From Paratinospora sagittata (taxonomy: Eukaryota; Streptophyta; Magnoliopsida; Ranunculales; Menispermaceae), in assembly GCA_035771175.1 (NCBI GenBank), contig CM069597.1:44901212-44965211 (forward strand): DNA of 64,000 nucleotides. Direction: 5' to 3'. A model generated the notes under the pieces. It worked only from the letters and a program-made list of their open reading frames with translations, was not told where the DNA came from and ran no database searches. Position numbers and translations under genes: made by a program. Positions 28,476 to 39,551 of the stretch are shown one piece after another (position 1 is the stretch's first letter; the number at the start of each line of letters is the position of its first letter).

Positions 28476-31400
28476 TAGAGCCAGAACACCAGATCATATA
28501 AATAGAATTATAGTTTGAGGATAACTACTGAAAATATTTGGAAGAAAATAATGTTTATATATGGCTATACCTTGCATGATGTGTGGGATCAATTTCTGGA
28601 ACCCTTTGGCCAAAGATCATAGACCTCTCATTTTCCCAGTCAAAAGCTGGCTCATATGAAGGCAATGGAGATTCACCAAAGTGCTGCAATATATTTTTAA
28701 AAGTTAAAAAACAAGCAAGCCAATGTCAAAAGTCAAAAAAAGGACTGCAAGGACATAAATTAATCATAAAAGGGAAGTAAATTTTGTTCATGTGACAGTA
28801 GGACATTGCAAAGACCCAGATGCTAGTGAGCTAGTCAGCAATGAAGATCCAACGACTTGAAACACCACTAAAGTGAGGAAAGTAATTCAAATATTGAAGA
28901 CTAAAACACTGATGCTTATATAATGTTATTGCCTATTGGAAAAGCATTAGTATTCATAAGTTGAAACAGGAACTGAAGTACCATTAGATGTAAACTATGT
29001 AAACAGGGAACAAAACATGCATAACTTTTAATGGGATGGATGTACCACAAAAGAGCCACTTCACAAACAAGCATGAAAAAATATGCCAGAACCAACTTCT
29101 AAAGTCTCAAATCCAATCCCGTTAGTGTATTCCACTCAAACCCCATGGAGTCCCATGTCTAAGATAATTATTTGCAATTCACGGCTCTCAAACATGCATA
29201 ATATCAACTTAAGGAATGGAAGAATGATAGGGCTCGAAGGCATATGAATTAAAAGACTGAACATATATTAGCATGAATGCTAGAATAGAGAAAAACTAAG
29301 ATAGTGAAAAATAGGCAAGTATATTTAAAAACATTAAATGAACGAATTGACAATCAGTCAGACTCAAAAGTAAATTATATCTCGAAGAAAACCAAGAGTT
29401 ACAACTGTAACCCACCTTCAAAACATTACAAGTGTGCCATGTAAGTAGATGACCTTACCTCAGATGATAGCCTTCCAGAGGTGCTGGGCATGTCATCATC
29501 AGTAGCATCTTCAGTCTTGGACTGTCTAGCACTAGAAAGACGCATCTCTGCAGCCACATCAAAATTAAGAAAATACAACTCATAACACAGAAGGACAAAT
29601 AAACTATTAATTTGTCTGACTAACAAATATTTAGCAGAGTGTTTTATCCAAAATGCCTACAGAAGCTTTAAGCAAATGATCACATGCCCTTCAAAGGAGT
29701 CCAGTGCAAACCCAGATCAAATTTACAAAAAACCAAAGGTTTTTATTGGTTTGGCGAATGCCACTCTGGACTTTCAATCCAGTGACCTGGCTTTGACCCC
29801 TGGGCCCCTTGCAGAATCCCATTAGATAATTTACTCTTCAGAAAACAATGGAAAAAATAACAGAAACAACCCTGGTCAAAGCTACTTCAGGAGGAAAGTT
29901 TTTCAAGTCATAGACCCTGCTGAACCTTGTTACTCTAGAAGTCAGGTTAAGCAATAAAAGTTTTTAGGAAGTTTTCCAAAAAAAAAAATTCAACAATTCT
30001 AGTCCACTAGCATGGATCTCCATCCTCATACCTGTTTCTATGTCAGTATCAGGACCTTCAAAAATTTGATTCTGAAAGGAAACTGGAGCAACGCTTTCAT
30101 AGTGCCCATACTTGGTTTCATCTTTTACCCAATCGGCTTTGTAGCATTGGACCAGTTCACCTAGATGTGGCCACTGCTCAAAATTTTCATTTAGCTGAGA
30201 ACAAAACAAATGGCAGCATTAATATCAAGGAAAAAGAATTCTTCGTTCCAAGTTCCAACTTTCCTCTTCCCCCTCCCCCTCCCCTCCCTTTCTGGAGCAA
30301 ATAAGTTTTGCCACATGGCACAAAATCCAGTTAGCATGATGAATGAAACAAAACCTCTGGTGTTCCATTCAGGCATAGATATGGGAGTCAAAACACATTG
30401 GTCCCAACAAACACTACCAGCTGAAATGCTTACAGACTTACATTCACTGTTATTCTGTATATTCTAATAATTGATGCTGTACTTTTAAGTATTTATGTTA
30501 AAGTCAACAAGAAATCGTGCACTTGGAATGGACACACTGACTAAGATGAAAATCATATTGATCTTATCAAAATGCATCTAAATGTGTCACATTTAATAAC
30601 TCCTAACCTCTCTAATAACAGGGTCAACATGCTCAAACTGCAAACCAACAATGTAATGATCCAATATAATCTCTTAAAAATGCAAAGATTTTAACAATAA
30701 AAAGAGAAGTCTAACTTAACCATAAAAGCCGGAAGGGGAACAAAAAAGAGAGAGAATGATAGAGGGTACCATCTCAATTACAGACTTAAATGTGAAATAA
30801 TTTCCACCAGAATTTGGTGTCTTAATGATGTTTTGCCAAGACAGAAGCATAAATATTATAAGATAAAACGAAATTTTCATTTGGAAGTTACAATTGGTAC
30901 TTCGAATTTTATGCTCAGACGGGGAAGTAGATTTTTATTGACTATGAAAATACTTTTGTTGGACATACATGGGTATAACGGTAACCTAATTTTATTTTTT
31001 TTCAGAAAACAGAAAGGAGTACTAAAAAAAAGTAATTGTTTGAGAGTTTGGTGAATCGAATTTGGATTCTAATTGATGAATTGTAAGATTCATGTAAGTT
31101 ATATGAAATCGTGTATAAATACACATATCTTAGTTCATAGTTGTAAAGACAGGACTTAGTTGAATTTGGTTAACTGGTTAGTTTGGTCCTAATTGTTTAT
31201 TTCCTGTACTACCATTCTCTAGGATATAATTTTTAGGAGAACAATTTCAAAACACGATTTTTTGTTGAAAAGCCCATCCTCAAAAAAATTACCTCACAAA
31301 TAAAAAATTTCATCAACATTAAATGATTACAAATCATGCCTTAAAGTCCTAACAAGTAATTGTATATTTCTTAAATTGGCACAATACATATCAAGTACTC

Positions 31401-34400
31401 AAATTTGAAAGGAAAAGCATGATATTTTAATTCTATGATATACTAAATATATATTTTTACTTTTGGTAAGATTATTATGAACCACTTGAATTGTAAGACT
31501 TGAATTGTGAATCGTAAGATTCTACTATTTTTTAGGATTTACCATAAGATTCAGTAGCATTGGGATTCATGTTAGAATTTGAATCAATTTCCAGCTATTA
31601 GGATTCATCATTCACGTTAAAGATTCAAATCGATTTCCCTTGAATTGAATCATTAATCATAAGATTCATAGATTCGAATTGGGATTCTAACAACCATGAC
31701 AAAATCATTAAAACTAAAACCTCTGTATTCCCCAAATAATGTGAACCGGATGAGATCAAGGTTAAAATTATCACAAATATATCATTTTCATTCTTCTTCT
31801 TTTCTTTTTTTTTTGGAGTAGAAACAAGTGGTAATTGTATTAATTCAAGAGTGAAAAAGTCAACAAGCAATGATCACCAGAGGTAATAACTGTAAGGATC
31901 CCGGACCCACAAACTTTTCAAATAATTTCCTAACTCTCCCAACAACAGAGCCTACCTACGCCACTTCCATCTCAAGATAGATAACCCCTCCCCACATACA
32001 TACAAACCAATTTAACAACCATTCTGAAACTGAGAAGCCCTTGGCTAAAGGCGAAGCAAAAACTCATGTGTTTGCCTTAAGCTTAATATCTTCCCATAGT
32101 TGCATCTCAGACTTAGCCAAATTATGAAAAATCTTATTGTTGTGTTGTAGCCTAATCATCCAAGGGGTCACATGGAAGGCAATCAGTCCTACACCTCTTT
32201 CCTCCACCGATAGTGATGGAATATGGCATAGAGACAAACCATCCTCCACCTCTTGTGGGACGAGGAACCTATTGCTGGAAAAGGCAAGCAATTCGTCCCA
32301 TATCCTCTTCACATAGACACAACGAAAAAATATGTGGTCTATGCAATCTCCATCCTGTTGGCATAAAGCACAACAGTGAGGTGACAAGCACATATTGGGG
32401 AGCCTTCACTACATCATAATCGAAGTGTTGAGCCACTTATGAGACAAGGTCCACCCAAATACTTTTACCTTGGATGGCACATGTGCCTGTCAAATATGAT
32501 TTGGCCCATTCGGCATATATCATTTTCATTCACTATTGATGGGCTCCCCTTTAGTTCTGTTTGGGCCCATTCGTCATTAAATTTAAAAATAGTTCTCAAA
32601 AACAAATTTTAGAAAGGTGCTTTTAAAATTTACTTTTAGAAAACAATGTAAAGTGTAAACAACAAAAAGTTGTTTTCTTGTTTCCTTCACAAATTTTAGA
32701 GAAGGCTTCAAAAACAATGTTTAAATTTTTTTCAAAATAGGATGTCATGATGATCATGATTTATGGAGTGTTTCAAATCCTTGTTGTAGTTACAGGCACA
32801 CATTCTATGAGTTATTGATGCAAAAACTTATGTTAGGGTTCAAAGTTGAGACGAGTTGAAGTCTTATCTATTAGAAACCACACGATCTTTCTTGCAGAAA
32901 ACTGAGACTACTCTAAACCTCTGGAGAATTGTTTAAAGCCTTCAGTTGATAATGGTGAGAACTTAAGGTAACATCTTCAAGGATAGGGAATTCATCATCA
33001 AAGGTGTTTCTGGTAAGGAGAGAACGAGAGGGTAAATCGATCAACATTGAGGAAAAAAACATGGGATAGAGTTTTTGTGATTAGTATGGCTTGGGAGATG
33101 GCCATCTGGTTTCTCAAACAAATAAAGATGATGGGGAAAGGGAAGTTTGAAAGAACCTTTAAAAGGACTTTCAGAGGTACGACTGGTGTGATTATAATGT
33201 AAGTTATGGAAACTAACAGTGAAGGTTTCTTGAAAGTTTTGAAGGTGGAAAATGGGTTTTCGAAGTTCATTCTTATTTCGGAAGAAGTAGAATCCAAGAG
33301 TTGGACTGCCTTTGGTGCGTGCATCTTTTATGCTATGCATCATGAAGACAAAAAGACTTTGATTCAAACAGGCATTCAAACACGCAAACCAAAAAGGCAT
33401 GAAGGGAGTTTCGAACTACGTCACTAAACAAGGCAGTGGTGGACTTACAGAGAGAAAAGGGGCATGACAAGATTTGGAAACTCGTGGTGGTCATTTTCAA
33501 GGTGTGATCTCATGGAAGATGGGAGAACGTTCAATACGAATTATCAGCAACTACAAATAGAGCTTTGTCATTGTCTATAATGGCGAATGGAGGTGATGGG
33601 AGAAGATGGTAGCATCGTCCAAACCAAAAAGTTCCATATCAGAATGGATGCCATGCTCGAGGTGCATCAACGGTCGTGATGATGAAAAAGAATCAAGCTG
33701 TCAAGGTAGGGGGTAGGGCAGCCCTAGAAGTAATTAATGAGAAAGTGTCTGAAGAGGTTCGATTGGAGGCTCAAAAAGATATCGATGGTAATGTATCTGA
33801 TAAGGTAGGTAACGTTGGCTTTACCTCAAACATACAGACGTCTGAAAATGACAGGGATGTCAGTCAGAATGAGACAAGTGGGAAGCAATCTTGGGCCCAG
33901 ATCGCACGGGCCAAACCTCCTCTATATCCAAATATTAGTAAAAACGGACGAGATCTAAATGACTCCCATAGGGATGGGCCCAAGAAGATTAAACATGGTG
34001 AGAAAGCTTGCATAAAGCCCAGTGTGCAGGATGTTAGTGGGCCAAACAATCAGGGGAATTACCCAAGCCCATTTTCTCTGAGGTATGTATTTGAAACTCA
34101 GGGTTTCTCAATTACAAAAGAGTATGTGGAGAGAGGTAATAACGACGATGGTTGCTCCAATAAAGCTTCTCAAAGCTTTGACTCGATTTTGGAGAGACTC
34201 ATGGCGGGCGGAATATTCAAGGAAGGCAAGACTAAACAATCTGAAGATGAGGAAAATTGTAAGGAGAAGAACATAAGGCGTCTAGGTAAAGGTGTTCTTT
34301 CACAAAAAAAAGGATGATGGTGTCGGGACGGCCTCTAGGCATGACGGACCTCGAAAATGCAAGAAGTCATAAGTCGTCCTTAGAAGAGAACGAAATCTCA

Positions 34401-37400
34401 TGAATAAGCATCACAAGAAATGTAAGGCAAAATTGTATGATGTATCTCTTGGTTCTAATGAAGTCGATATCATGTGGGATCAATATTCAACGATGAAATG
34501 GAGGGGTTCGAAGAGGAGTATGTTTACGACTTTGTTTCAGAAGGGTCTGAGGAGGCGAAGAACAATCGGTTGTCCAATGTTGAACTTATACAATTTCATC
34601 GCCAATCATGACCAGGCTCCCATGAAACAAGTAAGTACCCATCTTGCTTTTGATTTAGAGAAAAATGAGCATTCTATAATTCCTATTATTCCTTAGCCCC
34701 TTCTCTTATTGTGTTTTTATGTGCTTCTTCTTTGGAACCTTTGCATCCTCTAATCTCTGAACCCGAGACACAAAATACCAAGAATACTCATGGGATGGAT
34801 CCCCCTATTTAGAAATCCAATCATACCAATGATGTCTCGGATACATCTTTGGGTGAATATCAGGGAGTTAATGAGGGGGTCTCTCAGCTTGAAAAGTGTT
34901 TTGATACGGCTACAAATGTTAATTCGAAGGTGGAGTTGATTTCTTTCCTTGAAATTATTGAACATTATTTGGAGACGGTGAAATTATCCTTATGCAAGAT
35001 TCTTGGGCAGCCAGTTAGGTCTGCAAACCGAGTAGCTGATCGCAAATTTTGCAGGATATCAGGTGGTAATGTGGCAAAAGTGTATTTGAATCAATGGATT
35101 CAAAAGAAAATTGAAAAATAAACAACAAGAAACTAAAATTTATTGTCAAAGAGAATGATAATTGATGATTGAATCGATAATTGAATTGAATGAATTCTAG
35201 TTTTCGTAATTGGAGCTCTTTAATAGATAACTTCATGGAAAGAATTTAGAAACTTCCTCAAACACTAAAAAATAAGTTTCTTAAGTTATCTATAACATAA
35301 TAGCAACTTTCTAATACTTTTACAACTCTATTTAGACATTTTTAGACACTTTAATCTCATTAAATAACAAAAACGAAATAAGAAACTATCTAAACTTCAA
35401 CAAAAACCAAAATAGAAACTTTCCTTAGACAAGGAAACTTAACTAAAAAATAGAAAGTAACTAAAAAATAAATATTAGAACCTTCTAAAGCATTGTTTCA
35501 TGTCCTACATCAGGTGGGGACAGGAAATCTATACTTGGGGGTGAAACAAGTTTCCAATGAGAATCCTTCCATGGAATGTGAGAGTCATTGGGCTCTCGAA
35601 TAAACAAAGGTTGACTAAAAGGGTAGTTTGTAGAACAAACCCAGATTTTATAATTTTGCAGGAAACAAAGAGAGCCTTCACTACAAGACAACTCATTGGT
35701 CAATTATGGGGATCAAGACGTAAAGGTTGGGTCACGCTCTCGACTTATGGTTCATCAGGAGGAATTCTACTGGCATGGGATACCAGATTAGATTCAGTTT
35801 CAAATTGCATGGTTGGAAGATTTTTCGTATCGGTACAAATTAACAAAGTGGGGGTGGGAGTTAGTGGCTTTTCGAGGTATATGGTCCGCACTCACCAGGT
35901 AAGAGGGAGTGGCTTTGGGATGAATTAGTTGGCCTTAAGTGTATTTTGTGGCCCTGAGTGGTGTGTGCGAAGAGATTTCAATACCAAAAAGAATTTGGAG
36001 GAGAAGCTCAACAGTTGGAGACTCACAAGAAGTATGCAAGAGTTTGATCAATTAATTGGGGAGTTGGAGCTAGTGGATCTGCCTCTATTTAAGGCCAAAT
36101 TTATTTGGTCAAATCTTAGAGCACTTCTCATGTGTTGTCGTCTAGATCGGTTCATGTTTTCTTTGGGATGAGGGCAATTATTCCCATTTTTCCATCAGGA
36201 GGCATTGGCTAGGGTCACCTCAAATCATTGCTGAATTGTTCTGGAATGGACCAAGTTCGGTGGGACCCATTACCTTTTAGATATGAAAACACATGGACGT
36301 CGCATAATGACTATAAGGAGAATATCAAGCAGTGGTGGACCTTATCTTCAGTGTATGGGCATGAGGGGCATAGATTTATGCTTCATCTTAGGGAGGTGAA
36401 GGATAAACTCAGACTATGGGACAAGGAGGTGTTCAGCTCAATTTCTCTAACGAAGGAAGATCTTGAAAGGAAAATTGGCAATGTGGATAGATAGGAGGAA
36501 ATGGGTATATGGTCTTCGGACTTGAAAACTAAGGTTTGCCTTAGGGATGATCGAAGAATTTTACAAAAATCTAAAATAAAGTGGCTAAGGGATGGAGATG
36601 CTAATTCTACGTTCTTTCATAGATTGCTCAACACTCGAAAATCAAAGAACTATGTTAACAAGATTGAGAGAGAGGATGGGTCCATGGTGGATCAAGTGGA
36701 TCAGGAGGATGGGGTTGTTGAGGAAATTGTAACTTATTTTAAGAATCTCTATGCTTCACCGCCAAACCAAAAGTGGGGAATTGATGGCTTGGATTGGGTT
36801 GCTATCTCTTCAGAGGATAGGGACTTGCTAGAACGACCTTTCTTGGAATTGGAGCTGAGACAAGTTGTGTCTGATTGTGATGGGAATAAGACCCCAGGCC
36901 CAAACGATCATGGGAGGTGATCAAGGGAGACTTGATGAGGGTGTTCGAGGATTTTTTTCGAGAACGGTATTGTTAACATTCAAACTAATGAAACGTATAT
37001 ATGTTTGATTCCAAAGAGATATGATTCTTGCCATATCAAAGATTTCTAACCCATCAGTCTAATTATAACCTTGTATAAGAATATAGCAAAGGTCCTATCC
37101 TCAAGATTAAGAAGCATTCCTCATACCACAGTTGGTGAATCCCAATCAGCTCTCATTCAAGATCGTCAAATTTTAGATGCGGTTTTAGTAGTTAACGAAG
37201 AGGTTAATAAAAGTTGGAATTTACCAGGGATAGTCTTCAAAGCTGACTTTGTCAAAGCTTATGATACAGTTGACTAGGATTTCTAGGACTTTAGTATGAG
37301 AAGGAAAGGTATGGAGACAAATGGACAATGTGGATTAATGGATGCCTAAGGTCAGTCACTATTCAATGGTTATCAATGTGCGACCTTGGGGAAAGTTTAG

Positions 37401-39505
37401 GGTTAAGAGGGGTCTAAGACAAGAGATCCATTGTCTCCTTTCCTTTTCACTTTAATAGCGTATGGATTAAGTAATCTAGTGTGTAAAGCAAACTAGAGCT
37501 TGTTGGTAAAAGGATTTAGAGTCGAATCTAAGGATGTCGAGGTTACTCGTTTGCAGTACGCAGACAACACCCTCTTTTGTCTACAGAGTGATGAAGAGAA
37601 TATGTTGAATGTAATCCAATTGCTTAATTGCTTCTCCTTTCTATCCAAACTCGGGGAGAATTTGGCCAATCGCCAGTTGGTGGGGATTAACATGGAACAT
37701 GATTCTCTCTTGAGCCTCACAAATAAAGTGGGATGTGTTCTAGGTAGGGGTGGCAATTTAGGCCATTCAGGCCGACCCGGCCCGGTCACACCGGGCCTAT
37801 GAATAACCAGGTCGGGTCAAGCCGGGATGACATTAAAAAACTTAGGCCCAAGCCCGACTCAATGCACAAACGAACCAGGTCTTTGGACCGAGCTCCAAAC
37901 GAGCTTTTGGGCCAATTATATAAGTCGAATTTATTAGATATGATTAAATTAAAATTTAAAATATTACAATATAAATATTATTTTGATAATAAAATAAAAC
38001 ATACAAATCATAAATTAAATAATGTTATTTATTCATTTGTTAATAACAACAACTTGTAAACATATACATTTTCTTATTTAAAAAGAGATCCTAATTACTA
38101 CAAAGTAACAACTTTTTTTTTGAACACAATGATCCAACTTATCATTACAAATTAAATAAAAGCTATAATAATTAAAAAGAAAACATAAAAAGGTTTATCA
38201 TTTTTTTTTGTCTTATATATAGTTTACATCTTATTTCTTCTGTAACGAATTCTAATGTTATTATTTTATATATTGAGCTACATAACATAAATTTTATTTT
38301 GATTTCCTATTTCATTCTAATCTTTTTACAACTTCTATAATTTTTGTGCATTCCATGACATCTATATTTAATTGTGTATAATTAATTTTTACTTTCATTA
38401 CTTATCACCAAGGACTAAAAATTAGCCGAATTTCGGCGAAATTAGCCGAATTTTTTCGATTTTTTTACTATCGAAGCGAAAAGTGGGATGTAAAATAAAA
38501 AATGCAAAAATTCGCTAAATAATTCGATAAACTTCGACAACTTCGACGAAATTCGATAAACTTCGACAAAAGTTTAGTTTTTCAATAAAAAAAAATGCAA
38601 AAATTCGAGCAAAAATTCGATAAAATTCGATGAAATTAGACAGAGAAGTAAAAAAGATGTTACTTCATCAATAAAAAACAAAAAAAAACACTAATAATTA
38701 TGTATTATTTTCAACTTCATCAACCAACATAGCAATATAAATTTTAAAAAATAATTTAACAAGTTAACAAATTATGTAGTTTATGGGATATGCTTTACCA
38801 AAAAAAAAAAGAAACGAAGCAAAATAAATAAATAGTTAAAGTCGAAATAAGATAAAAACTTAAAAATAAATTAAAAGATTTCCTAAAGTCATCTTTTTTT
38901 AGTTAACTCTTATGAAACAAGACTAATAAATAACACATTCAAATAATAAACTAATAAATTAAGCATGATAGAATTCAAACTAGTAAAGTATATGGTCAAG
39001 AAGCAAGCCACCACAAAATTAAATATCAAAATAAAGAAAACAAATTAAGACCAAAAGCCGTCATTCAAATTCATCAACTCACTTAACAAGATTGATTTTG
39101 TTAGGTCGCTTATTGATATTTTTATGTATTAAAAGTGTCTATTTATATTAGTTTTTAGCTTATACTACAATAAATTTAGATATTTAAACATATATGCAAA
39201 AATTCTCTAAACTTCTCTAATTTAGCAAATTTTTACAAAAATTCTCCATGTCGAATTAAACTTCTCCGAATTAATTCTAATTTTTGAAGGTCGAAGTTTA
39301 GGGTGAAATCGAAGTTTCGTACCTTGCTTATCACATATTACATTAAACACTATCATATTACAATAAATTATGTAAACTTTTATGAAAGATTATAACAAAT
39401 TAATTATATTTTATAAGATAACAATTTTCAAATTAAACAAAAAAAAACTTAAATGAGTATTATATATTCATGAACTACACACACACATATCTATATCTAT
39501 TAGTG

Positions 39506-39551
<46 letters not shown>

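Noticed and set aside
28297..28497. Open frame encoding long Ser-Leu repeats on the minus strand
   Set aside because: It is the (CT)n microsatellite read through into SPK1 exon 5; only the 28311-28366 part is coding.
33864..34049. Antisense frame over LINE ORF1
   Set aside because: It is a shadow of the ORF1 frame on the other strand.
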